Part shown: piece after piece, positions 25,314 to 32,880 of the stretch
Numbering within the stretch: position 1 is the first letter of the stretch
Layout: the number at the start of each line of letters is the position of its first letter
Source of the DNA: Armatimonadetes bacterium CG2_30_59_28
Lineage (GTDB): Bacteria > Armatimonadota > Abditibacteriia > CG2-30-59-28
NCBI GenBank assembly: GCA_001872605.1
Contig: MNXM01000308.1
Span: 4,653-61,110, forward strand
Reading direction: 5' to 3'
DNA: 56,458 nucleotides
Program-made: the position numbers and the translations under genes
The notes under the pieces: generated by a model
Databases searched by the model: none
Told to the model about the DNA's origin: nothing
Seen by the model: only the letters and a program-made list of their open reading frames with translations

Positions 25314-26171
25314 ATGGAGGAGAAGGTGGATTACCGGAACTGGATTCTGCTCTTCCCGACTACGTTTCTGCTCACGTCGTATCTCGTGCTGGTCTGCTGG
25401 CCTTGGGCGCTGAAACAACTGCCGCGACCAAACCCGGCAGAGGAAGCCCTTTCCTATCGCTACGTTGGTTTTCTCACGCAGATTCTGTATCTCGTGATGC
25501 TCGTCCCTCTCTGGGAACTGGTGATCTACCACCACGAGCACAGCCTCTACTGGCGTCACCTCAGCTTCGCTCGCTTGTCCTGCTCCCTGGGCATGAGCGC
25601 TGGTCGAGTCACCGCGATTTACCTGACGCTGACGGCGACGGGATTCTGCGCACTCAGTGCCATCGATCTGCGGCAACGGGACAGCGCCAACGGTGAGACT
25701 GCAAGGCGAATGGCACTTCGACGCGTGGTGACGCACCTGTGCTTTGCCTTCGCTCTGGTTTCCACCGACACCATCTGGTTGGTTGTTCTCTCCTTGATTG
25801 GCTTCTCGCTGCTCGGCTCGGCGCGGGCCGGGCCGAAGTGGCACAGCTACGCAAGTAGTATTGCCCTGGTCGCGATTGCCGCCTGCGCCGTATGGATAGC
25901 TGCGATGGGCGGCAGCTCCCATCCACCCACCATTCGCAACGGACTTCCGGCAATCTCAGTCCTCATGCTTACCACGTGCTTTTGGATCACCAGCGCGGCG
26001 CTGCTGTTCCATGCCGTACTCTCCTTCTGCGCCGCGCCGAGGAAAGCTGGGTCGCAGGTCCTGCCCTACATCGCCAGCATCTCGATCTGGCTCGTCGTGG
26101 ACTGTTTCCTCTTCTACCGACTACTCATCTCCCTCATGCCCCCTTGGATTCTCACGAGCGCGGGGCTATAG
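25314..26171 (+). CDS. Polytopic membrane protein of unknown function
   Basis: I do not recognise the family. The 285-residue product is mostly hydrophobic, with about eight segments: near 11-33, 52-72, 97-115, 135-157, 170-195, 205-235 and 245-280. There is no signal motif or catalytic signature. The ATG at 25314 is preceded by GGAGGA. It stands alone between repeat-rich gaps. The layout slightly resembles small permease or cytochrome-assembly membrane proteins, but I would not assign a function. A longer frame on the opposite strand overlaps it and is judged a shadow because its residues lack hydrophobic periodicity. Confidence 0.65.
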   Translation: MEEKVDYRNWILLFPTTFLLTSYLVLVCWPWALKQLPRPNPAEEALSYRYVGFLTQILYLVMLVPLWELVIYHHEHSLYWRHLSFARLSCSLGMSAGRVTAIYLTLTATGFCALSAIDLRQRDSANGETARRMALRRVVTHLCFAFALVSTDTIWLVVLSLIGFSLLGSARAGPKWHSYASSIALVAIAACAVWIAAMGGSSHPPTIRNGLPAISVLMLTTCFWITSAALLFHAVLSFCAAPRKAGSQVLPYIASISIWLVVDCFLFYRLLISLMPPWILTSAGL

Positions 26172-26262
26172 GAGGAGCAGACCTACAAGCTGCGCGGAAT
26201 GATCCCACAGATTCGCGGGACGAAATAGTCGCATGACCGGATGACGATGTAGCGGATGTGAG

Positions 26263-26279
26263 CGGACTCACAGAGTCCG
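26263..26279. repeat. CGGACTC-ACA-GAGTCCG palindrome
   Basis: Perfect arms with ACA loop, in the 502-bp gap between the membrane protein and the Flp pilin. Apart from the palindromes and one hairpin, I see nothing identifiable in 26280-26512. Confidence 0.85.
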
Positions 26280-26512
26280 AAAAGATGGCCGGCTTGCCAG
26301 TCAGCCATCCGCCATCTTCACGACATCAACGGCGAGTATGGATCATGCGAGGAGCGGCGAACGGTGAAGTTAGGGAGAACCGAGAGAATGGCGAGCTTGC
26401 GCTCGGTAGGGTTGAAAACGCACCCACCCTCGTAGGTGCTTCGTCAGGGCAGTCTCCCTGCGAAAGTTGCGGCGGGTGGTTTCTCAACCTGAACCGGTAT
26501 GGTTGTTCAAGT

Positions 26513-26548
26513 CGGACTCTGTGAGTCCGCTCGGACTCTGTGAGTCCG
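26513..26548. repeat. Two tandem CGGACTC-TGT-GAGTCCG palindromes
   Basis: Copies at 26513-26529 and 26532-26548, separated by CT, inverted with respect to the ACA-loop copies (TGT is the complement). Tandem doubling occurs again 113 bp downstream. Confidence 0.85.
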
Positions 26549-26588
26549 CGAAGATTTAACTCATCGTACCCTCTGAGAAAAGCGCCCC

Positions 26589-26607
26589 GCCCCGAAAGAA
26601 TCGGGGC
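26589..26607. other. GCCCCGA hairpin
   Basis: GCCCCGA (26589-26595) pairs with TCGGGGC (26601-26607) around AAGAA. It is placed between the two tandem palindrome pairs and may act as a terminator for the pilin transcript (minus) or be part of the repeat block. Confidence 0.4.
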
Positions 26608-26625
26608 CGGGCAAACTTGTCTACT

Positions 26626-26661
26626 CGGACTCTGTGAGTCCGCTCGGACTCTGGGAGTCCG
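26626..26661. repeat. Second tandem palindrome pair
   Basis: CGGACTC-TGT-GAGTCCG at 26626-26642 and CGGACTC-TGG-GAGTCCG at 26645-26661, again separated by CT. The pair ends 12 bases before the pilin stop. Confidence 0.85.
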
Positions 26662-26673
26662 CTGCGATGGAGC

Positions 26674-26838
26674 TTACGTGGTAGACGTGATTGTCTGGTT
26701 GACGGTAACAAACAGGTTACGCACCTTGGTTCCGAGCAGCGTAAGAATGGCGATCACGACGAGCGCAATCAACGCTACCAGGAGACCATACTCAACCAGA
26801 GTCTGTCCCTCCTCCTCACGAACGAAACGCTTGATCAT
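26674..26838 (-). CDS. Flp/Fap-type class IVb pilin
   Basis: Small pilin subunit of a Tad/Flp pilus. The ATG at 26838 has GGAGGTG seven bases upstream and gives 54 residues. A basic N-terminus (MIKRFVREEE) is followed by the processing site EEGQTLVEYGLL, where prepilin peptidase would cut after glycine at EEG/QTLVEY, and a hydrophobic segment of about 20 residues. Longer in-frame extension upstream is dismissed. No tadA, rcpA, tadB/C or prepilin peptidase genes are in the window, so this is an orphan pilin whose assembly genes must lie elsewhere. It is surrounded by palindromic repeats. Confidence 0.88.
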   Translation of the reverse strand: MIKRFVREEEGQTLVEYGLLVALIALVVIAILTLLGTKVRNLFVTVNQTITSTT

Positions 26839-26977
26839 GGACAGCACCTCCTTTCGTGTTTGGCTCACGGACAAAGAACGGAGCCGGATTGTAGAGAGCC
26901 ATTGTTGGCATGTCAGTCTAACACAACTCGGCTGTGTTGTCGCCCAGTCTCCGGCCAAAGGGTGAAAGCAAGATTTG

Positions 26978-27143
26978 TAATAGTCAGTCCTGTAGCCCCT
27001 CCCTGCTACAGGAGAGACGGTGGGGGCCTCCCCTTACCCAGACAGCCCCTGCTGTCGGTAAGCTGAGCGAGCGGGGGGGCTCGCAGGGAACAGGTGGAAC
27101 CGTCACATTACCCCTGTAGCAGGGGCTACAGGGCTGACTATTA
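26978..27143. repeat. 166-bp nested inverted-repeat element (MITE-like)
   Basis: Outer arms 26978-27012 and 27113-27143 match with one mismatch and one 4-nt insertion and begin TAATAGTCAG. Each arm is itself palindromic (CCTGTAGC...GCTACAGG). The interior has two further stems: CTTACC-GACAGC...GCTGTC-GGTAAG near 27037-27062 and CGAGC...GCTCG near 27067-27082. No open reading frame fits. A palindrome of the CGGACTC family follows 3 bases after it. Nothing else is visible in 26839-26977 except the pilin leader. Confidence 0.7.
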
Positions 27144-27146
27144 CGG

Positions 27147-27163
27147 CGGACTCACAGAGTCCG
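27147..27163. repeat. CGGACTC-ACA-GAGTCCG palindrome
   Basis: Perfect copy adjacent to the right end of the 166-bp element. The rest of the gap to 27306 shows no gene. Confidence 0.85.
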
Positions 27164-27306
27164 AATGATGCGCCATCACAAATCTTACTTACACCCCCGG
27201 CCAAAATACCTTGAGTCGCGGCACTTACCTGCCGTTCCGCTGCGCGTCTTTCATCTCAACAAAACACGTCCACGCCCACACAACAGTACTGCACTATACC
27301 GGTCGC

Positions 27307-27951
27307 TCAGGCAGGAGGCAAGTCACCGCGCGGCGAACCGTTGGGGGTATCGGCAGAGGGTTGAGAGTCGGGGGTCTGGTCGAGTTCTTCGGGTGTGAAC
27401 AGCTTCTCGCCGTCCTGGATTTTCCAGCCGTCGATGTACCACTGGTTCCCCACTTTGATGACGGTGGCCGTTGCCCGGACCTTGACCTTCTGACCTTGCA
27501 CGTTGACGAGGAGGTCGGTGGGCACTTCGACAAACCGCCTTTTCACTTTGGAGTTCTTCATCCGGAACTTATTGATGTCGGGAGCGAATACTTCAGACTG
27601 CTGCTGAAAGTCCTTCTCGGAGACCATGGATTTGAGACCGGGTGAGAACATACGGTAGGCCTGCCGGTAGTTTTCCTTGCTAAGGCTGTGCCAGAAGCCA
27701 CCCACAATCTGTGAAGACACCTGTGACGCGTATGAACGACGCTCCTTCCCCGTGAGCAGATCGGCGCCAACGGACACTCCGGTACTGGCGACGTGCGCGC
27801 CCACCGCAACCGTCTTCACGGCAATTTTTCCCGCAGTGGTGACGGTAAACCAGGCGGTCTTAGTGATCATCTTCACCGGGCCACCACAGGCCGTCAAAAG
27901 CGCTGCCACCAGCGGAACAAGCAACACCCCCCACATTCGGTTGTGCCCCAT
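27307..27951 (-). CDS. Lipoprotein of unknown function
   Basis: Probable outer- or inner-membrane lipoprotein of 214 residues. The ATG at 27951 follows GAGAGGTGGG and is chosen because it starts a signal peptide with lipobox LLTAC (cysteine near residue 22); the open frame continues upstream but overlaps the ROK gene. After an alanine/valine-rich segment, the mature part contains a region with VSEKDFQQQSEVF and ATVIKVGNQWYIDGWKIQDG, resembling the NTF2-like or DUF4878-type lumazine-binding fold in which a small domain ends in a W-x-I-xG strand. No function can be assigned. It is 103 bp downstream of the ROK gene on the same strand. Confidence 0.65.
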   Translation of the reverse strand: MGHNRMWGVLLVPLVAALLTACGGPVKMITKTAWFTVTTAGKIAVKTVAVGAHVASTGVSVGADLLTGKERRSYASQVSSQIVGGFWHSLSKENYRQAYRMFSPGLKSMVSEKDFQQQSEVFAPDINKFRMKNSKVKRRFVEVPTDLLVNVQGQKVKVRATATVIKVGNQWYIDGWKIQDGEKLFTPEELDQTPDSQPSADTPNGSPRGDLPPA

Positions 27952-28054
27952 ACCACACCCACCTCTCTTCTGCCTTATCGTTACCGATCCTGCCTTCATC
28001 CGGCGCCTATCGGATTCGTGCGAACCTCCCGAACAACCACGAACCACAGACCTC

Positions 28055-29029
28055 TCACCTCTCCGCGTGATCCATCGCCCAAACGGCTGCGCCAATGACT
28101 CCCGCGTCGGTGCCCAGCTCCGCCGGAACCACGTCTATCTTCCGCAGTGGCGCGGTGTGCACCCACTTCTTCAGAGTCCTGCGGATAGGATCAAACAGAA
28201 CCTCTCCCGCCCGAGCCACCCCTCCGCCGATGACGACCCTCTCAGGACACAGCGCAGCCAACAAACTGGCAATCGCCACCCCGATGTACATGCCAACCTT
28301 ATTCATAATCTCGAGGGCAGCAAGGTCGCCTGCCGCCGCTGCGCGGGCGACAACTTCCGGGGAGACCCGGTTGAGGTCGCCCTCGGCGAATTCGTACATG
28401 AGCGTTGACCCGGCGGACTGACGGATGCGCCCGATGGCCATGCCGGTGATCGCCGGCGCCGCGGCCATTGCCTCGACGCAACCGTAGCTGCCGCAACCGC
28501 AGCGTGGCCCATTATAGTCGATGATGACGTGACCCAGCTCGGCCCCGCGGGTGTCTAATCCTGTGTGCAGTTTTCCATCAATGATAAGCCCCCCGCCGAT
28601 CCCTGTGCCGATGGCAATGCCCACCATGTTCGTGGCTCCCCTGCCGGCCCCAAAACGAGACTCGGCAAGTGTAAACGCGCGAACGTCGTTCGCAACGGCA
28701 ACGGGTATGCGCAGAGCAGCTTCCAGATTCTTCTTCAGCGGAACATTGCGCCACTGCCCCTTCAAATTCGGCGAGAACACCACGATCCCGCGTTCCATGT
28801 CGGTGACACCATTAACTCCGATGCCAACCTGCGGATTCAGCTTGCCGCGCAATTGCCGCTTCCGTCGCATCTTCTGGAAACAATGGATGATGCGTCGGAT
28901 GATTTCATCCTGGTCTTCCGCACGGGTGAGTGGATCCTCGACCTTATCAACAATGTCGCCCTGTCGGTTCACAGCCGCAACAGCAATATGGGACCCCCCG
29001 AGATCGGCCCCGAGAAAGATGTCACTCAT
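28055..29029 (-). CDS. ROK family sugar kinase
   Basis: ROK (repressor, ORF, kinase) protein that phosphorylates glucose, N-acetylglucosamine or similar sugars; no DNA-binding domain is present, so it is a kinase and not a repressor. The 324 residues begin with the ATP-phosphate loop GADLGGSHIA (7-16), the catalytic ND pair in ANDVRAF (113-119), AIGTGIGGG (139-147), and the zinc motif with H167, C177, C179, C184 in RCGCGSYGC. A lipoprotein gene follows. Substrate cannot be read. Confidence 0.9.
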   Translation of the reverse strand: MSDIFLGADLGGSHIAVAAVNRQGDIVDKVEDPLTRAEDQDEIIRRIIHCFQKMRRKRQLRGKLNPQVGIGVNGVTDMERGIVVFSPNLKGQWRNVPLKKNLEAALRIPVAVANDVRAFTLAESRFGAGRGATNMVGIAIGTGIGGGLIIDGKLHTGLDTRGAELGHVIIDYNGPRCGCGSYGCVEAMAAAPAITGMAIGRIRQSAGSTLMYEFAEGDLNRVSPEVVARAAAAGDLAALEIMNKVGMYIGVAIASLLAALCPERVVIGGGVARAGEVLFDPIRRTLKKWVHTAPLRKIDVVPAELGTDAGVIGAAVWAMDHAER

Positions 29030-29093
29030 TAGACTATTGTCACCTCACGACTTCCCACATGGATCGGATGCAGCCTCGACGCGGGATTGGCAG

Positions 29094-29200
29094 CTTAGAA
29101 CTCGTCCAACCATAACTCCGCGTTTTAGTAGCAGGCATCGCCGTCGCTCCGAGGTGTTCGGCTGAACTTGACGCGGAATTATTGTTGGACGAGTTCTTAG
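29094..29200. repeat. 107-bp inverted-repeat element (MITE-like)
   Basis: Arms 29094-29123 and 29171-29200 agree at 27 of 30 positions in reverse complement and start CT(T/A)AGAACTCGTCCAAC. They flank a 47-nt centre with no open frame. The element sits in the 281-bp gap 29030-29310 between the ROK gene and a UroD-like gene; I see nothing else there. Confidence 0.75.
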
Positions 29201-29310
29201 ACACGTCGGCAAGTAATAAGCGGCGCCACTCGCGCAACAATCAGCGTGGTCCACAACCGGTCTCACAGCAAGAGGACGCCGCGCTGAAAAGCACAACGGC
29301 CGGACGCCTG

Positions 29311-30552
29311 TCAGACGAACTCGCGGGTCACCTCAGAAACGATCTCCGACCATTCCCACAACCGTTGAGGTTTGTAGCACACCGTACTGATGTCCTTCAT
29401 AATCACCTCAACGTGCATGCCCCGCAAACGCTCCAACGTCACTCGCAGTTCACGGCGAACGTGATCGGGATCCCACGCGTCGTTGGTGTAGATGGCGGGA
29501 TTCGGTTTCAGTGAGAAAACGTAGTCCCTTCCGACGGCTTCGGCGGCCGTGTCCACGTCGATCCATGGACTCATCGAAATCTTCCGCAGATTCGGGACGT
29601 TCTTACGCAGGATGCCGACTTTTTTGTCCAGTGGCTCGCAGCAGCCGTAGTAGGTCAGCCCAAAACGATTCAGCCACCGACACTCATACTGGAGCGCAAA
29701 CTCCTCGTGCATGGCGGGGGAAACCTCAGAGAATATCTGCGACATCGTGCGCCCCCACATATCCTGCGTGCGGACGCGACGGGCATCAAAGTCGGGGGGA
29801 GGAAGCTCTTCCGTATACTGCGGCCCTCCGCCCGACCAGGTTTCGTTATTGGTGTCGAGGATGTTCAATTGCTCATATTGGTTAAGTCGGTGCAGATAGG
29901 CGTCGAAGACTCTGTCGACCAATCTGTGGACATATTCGGGACGGGTGTACATGTCCATCAGAATCTCCTGCACACCCGTGAGGCGGACCAGCAAATCCCA
30001 CGGGGCGACGCTCATCCCCTTCATCCCCACCTTCACAACAGGGAGAATGCCATCAAAGAGATCGCTCAGCATCCCGAAGTTCCTGTCCCATGCCTCCTCA
30101 TCCAGTGCAACCTGCGGCATTTGTATCTTTGCAATGTCGCTCTCATTCTGGATCTGGATGTGATAATGCCGGGACACAACGGAGCTTGTCTCATCGGTCT
30201 TCGCAATGTCGACCTTCTCGTCCAATCCCAGACCGGTGTCATGCAGCACGGGCGGAACCGGGATCACCGATTCCACGACGCTGTCGGCCGGCATGTGATC
30301 CCATTGGTACAGCTCTTGCCGCAGGGACCTCTCCAATCCGTGACAGCGCGGATCCTCGCACTGAAGCTGAAGCTCCCCGTTGACATCCATCTCGTGCCAG
30401 GGAATCTCGAAGATCCAAATCATTGGTTTCTCCGGCTGGAGCATGTTCAGCCGAACCCAGCGTTGCCTGTTCCCGTCCTGAATCGGCAGGGCGGCAATCT
30501 CGGCCTTCCGCTTCCCGAGTTCACGCAAAACGATCTTGTCTTTTTGGTTCAA
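29311..30552 (-). CDS. UroD/MtaA superfamily protein C (corrinoid methyltransferase-like)
   Basis: Uroporphyrinogen-decarboxylase-fold protein of about 413 residues. The TTG at 30552 (AAGGAGAG upstream) starts MNQKDKIVLRELGKRKAEIAALP, a common N-terminus for this branch; an alternative ATG at 30597 overlaps the mqnC end. It lacks the N-terminal RQAGR arginines of true heme-pathway UroD. The zinc region of methylcobamide:coenzyme M methyltransferases is only suggested by YYGCCEPLD (near residue 310), with no HxC motif. It follows mqnC, so it ends a menaquinone-related cluster. Methyl or carboxyl transfer to an unknown acceptor is possible; the function is unproven. Confidence 0.75.
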   Translation of the reverse strand: MNQKDKIVLRELGKRKAEIAALPIQDGNRQRWVRLNMLQPEKPMIWIFEIPWHEMDVNGELQLQCEDPRCHGLERSLRQELYQWDHMPADSVVESVIPVPPVLHDTGLGLDEKVDIAKTDETSSVVSRHYHIQIQNESDIAKIQMPQVALDEEAWDRNFGMLSDLFDGILPVVKVGMKGMSVAPWDLLVRLTGVQEILMDMYTRPEYVHRLVDRVFDAYLHRLNQYEQLNILDTNNETWSGGGPQYTEELPPPDFDARRVRTQDMWGRTMSQIFSEVSPAMHEEFALQYECRWLNRFGLTYYGCCEPLDKKVGILRKNVPNLRKISMSPWIDVDTAAEAVGRDYVFSLKPNPAIYTNDAWDPDHVRRELRVTLERLRGMHVEVIMKDISTVCYKPQRLWEWSEIVSEVTREFV

Positions 30553-30580
30553 GGCTGCGTCTCTCCTTATCTTTTCGGGT

Positions 30581-31696
30581 TCACTCAATGAACTCATACC
30601 GCGTATTCCTGCGGCGCGGCTCGTAACCTGCTTCGGCGATGACACGGCAAAACTCCGAGATGGGCATCAGGTGAAACGTTCCCGCCGCGCTGACCACGTT
30701 CTCTTCCATCATGCTGCTGCCGAAATCGTTCAGGCCATACCTCAGCGCAATCTGGGCAATCTTCGAGCCTTGTGTTACGTAGGAGGCTTGCAGGTTATCG
30801 ATGTTGTCGAGGAAGATCCGACTCAGCGCCACCATGCGGAGATACTCCGCCCCGGTGGATTTTCGTCGATCCCAGTTGGACTGCAACTCAGTGCCTTCCG
30901 GCTGGAAGTCCCAGGCGATAAAAGCTGTGAACTTCCCCCCTCCTCTGCCCGACCCAATCTCTCGAAGAGCAATATCCTGCGTCTGCCGAATCAACTCGAG
31001 GTGCTCGATGCGCTGTTCAGCCGCCTCCAGCGATCCGTACATCATGGTTGCCGTCGTGTTCATCCCGATGTGATGGGCGGCGCGGTGCACCTCAAGCCAT
31101 TCATCGGTGGTGTCCTTGCGAAAGGCAATCTGGTCGCGGACCGCGTCGCTCAAAATCTCCGCGCCTGCGCCAGGCAGGGACTGCAACCCCGCTTGGCGCA
31201 GGCGTCGCAATGTTTCCTCGATAGTCAGCTTCGAGATATGAGCAATGTAGATAATCTCGGTAGCGGACAGAGCATGGAGATAGACTTGCGGATACCTTCG
31301 AGTGATCTCGACAAAGAGCTCCTCAAAGTACTCAACGCGGAGCTTCGGGTTCAATCCCCCCTGCATCAGCAGCTCGCACCCGTGCGGAACATCGCCTCCC
31401 ACGGCGATCAGCTCGTCGATCTTCGCGAAGATCTCGTCGTGGGGAAGCGTGTATCCGTCCGGGGAGCCTGGAGCAGCGTAGAAGTTGCAGAACTTACATT
31501 TCACCCAGCAAATGTTCGTGTAGTTGATATTGCGGCCAACGTTGTAGGTAACAGTTGTGCCGGTGTGCTTCCGCCGCCGGACAAAGTCGGCCATGCCCGC
31601 AAGCTCAAGAAGGTTGGAATGAAAGTAGACCGCGGTAGCGTCCGCTACCGTCAACCGCTCACCCGCGACCACCTTCTTTTCAATCTGTTTCAGCAC
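30581..31696 (-). CDS. mqnC: Cyclic dehypoxanthinyl futalosine synthase (radical SAM)
   Basis: Radical SAM enzyme of the futalosine menaquinone pathway, closing the ring of dehypoxanthine futalosine. The 371-residue protein has the CxxxCxxC cluster at C63, C67, C70 in NINYTNICWVKCKFCNFY, the block LLMQGGLNPKL near 110, LPGAGAEIL near 180 and C-terminal DFGSSMMEENVVSAAG near 325. Translation starts with GTG 31696, overlapping the mqnE stop by seven bases. MqnC and MqnE resemble each other; the GLNPKL/ LQSLPGAGAE pattern and the EENVVSAAG end fit MqnC. Confidence 0.9.
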   Translation of the reverse strand: MLKQIEKKVVAGERLTVADATAVYFHSNLLELAGMADFVRRRKHTGTTVTYNVGRNINYTNICWVKCKFCNFYAAPGSPDGYTLPHDEIFAKIDELIAVGGDVPHGCELLMQGGLNPKLRVEYFEELFVEITRRYPQVYLHALSATEIIYIAHISKLTIEETLRRLRQAGLQSLPGAGAEILSDAVRDQIAFRKDTTDEWLEVHRAAHHIGMNTTATMMYGSLEAAEQRIEHLELIRQTQDIALREIGSGRGGGKFTAFIAWDFQPEGTELQSNWDRRKSTGAEYLRMVALSRIFLDNIDNLQASYVTQGSKIAQIALRYGLNDFGSSMMEENVVSAAGTFHLMPISEFCRVIAEAGYEPRRRNTRYEFIE

Positions 31697-32850
31697 GCCG
31701 TCGCCTCGACATCGTTGGTGTCGCGCGCAGCGTCAGAATGAGGAAGGCCTTCGCTCGAAACAACCGGATTGTAGAACGCGTCTCGTTCCACGGCATCGCG
31801 ACGCGCTTCGGCGATGAGATGCAGCAGGTCTGCCTCGCTGAGCGCCTGCCGGTGCGACGTCGCACCGAGAGCGTGCGTGATCTCGTAGTGCGCCACCGTT
31901 CCATCGATGTCGTCTGCCCCGTACCACATCGCCACCTGCGCCACCGGCGGAGTCACCATGATCCAGAAAGCCTTCACGTGGTCAAAGTTGTCGAGCATCA
32001 GACGCGCCAGCGCGATCTCCCGGAGGTTTTGCTGACCGGTAGGCGGCGGGAGATGAGACAACTCGGTATTCTGCGGGTCGAATGCGAGTGGAACGAAGCA
32101 TAGAAAGCCGCCGGTCTCATCCTGCAACTCGCGGATATGGATCAGGTGCTTCACCTTCTCCTCGACCGTCTCAATGTGTCCGTAAAGCATCGTGGCGTTA
32201 GATCGGAGACCGGAGCGGTGGACAACGCGAGCGACATCAAACCAACCTTCGTTGTCGAGTTTGGCGCGGAACAGTTCCTCGTGGACCCGGTTGCTGAAGA
32301 CCTCCGCTCCTCCGCCCGGACAGCAGTCGAGCCCCGCGGTCTTCAAGTCCGTCAACACTTCCTCTAACGGCTTCTTCGCCACGCGTTCCAGTTGCGCCAA
32401 CTCGATCATGGTGAAGGCTTTGACATGCGCCTGCGGGCGTTCGTCCCGCACCGCTCGCACGATATCCAGGTAGTACTCATAGGGCAGCTTGGGATTGATT
32501 CCGCCGACCATGTGGATTTCTCGAATGGGGTAGTCTCTGAACTCACGGACGCGTGCGCGAATAACTTCGGGTTCGAGGACGTAGCCGCGTTCGTCCCTGG
32601 GAGTGACATAAAACGAGCAGAACTTGCAGAGCTTGTTACAGATGTTCGTGTAATTGATGTGCTGGTTGCGGATGTAGTAGGCGATGCTGCCGTTCTTCTG
32701 TTCGCGCACAATGTTGGCGAGGTAACCGACGACGTTCAAATCCTCAGCCTGATAGAGACGAACGCCGTCCGAGAAATCGAGGCGTTCGCCCTCAACCACT
32801 TTCTGAAGAATATCTTCGAGTCCTGAAGCCGAGATCGTTTCTGTAAGCAT
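31690..32850 (-). CDS. mqnE: Aminofutalosine synthase (radical SAM)
   Basis: Radical SAM enzyme making 6-amino-6-deoxyfutalosine, an early step of the futalosine route. About 386 residues from ATG 32850 (AAGGT eight bases upstream). Cluster cysteines C71, C75, C78 lie in NYTNICNKLCKFCSFY; MVGGINPKLPYEYYLDI, CCPGGGAEVFS, and the C-terminal WYGADDIDGTV with HALGATSHR are characteristic of MqnE. It couples to mqnC through overlapping ends. The upstream UbiD-type gene is separated by only 30 bp. Confidence 0.9.
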   Translation of the reverse strand: MLTETISASGLEDILQKVVEGERLDFSDGVRLYQAEDLNVVGYLANIVREQKNGSIAYYIRNQHINYTNICNKLCKFCSFYVTPRDERGYVLEPEVIRARVREFRDYPIREIHMVGGINPKLPYEYYLDIVRAVRDERPQAHVKAFTMIELAQLERVAKKPLEEVLTDLKTAGLDCCPGGGAEVFSNRVHEELFRAKLDNEGWFDVARVVHRSGLRSNATMLYGHIETVEEKVKHLIHIRELQDETGGFLCFVPLAFDPQNTELSHLPPPTGQQNLREIALARLMLDNFDHVKAFWIMVTPPVAQVAMWYGADDIDGTVAHYEITHALGATSHRQALSEADLLHLIAEARRDAVERDAFYNPVVSSEGLPHSDAARDTNDVEATAC

Positions 32851-32880
32851 GACGGGCGACCTTGCCACAAGCGGAGTATT

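Noticed and set aside
24870-25922. 350-residue open frame opposite the polytopic membrane protein
   Set aside because: Arginine-, glutamine- and histidine-rich composition without hydrophobic or domain pattern; the plus-strand frame has a ribosome site and membrane helices.
30536-31741. 401-residue open frame opposite mqnC
   Set aside because: mqnC has all radical SAM motifs; the opposite frame has none.
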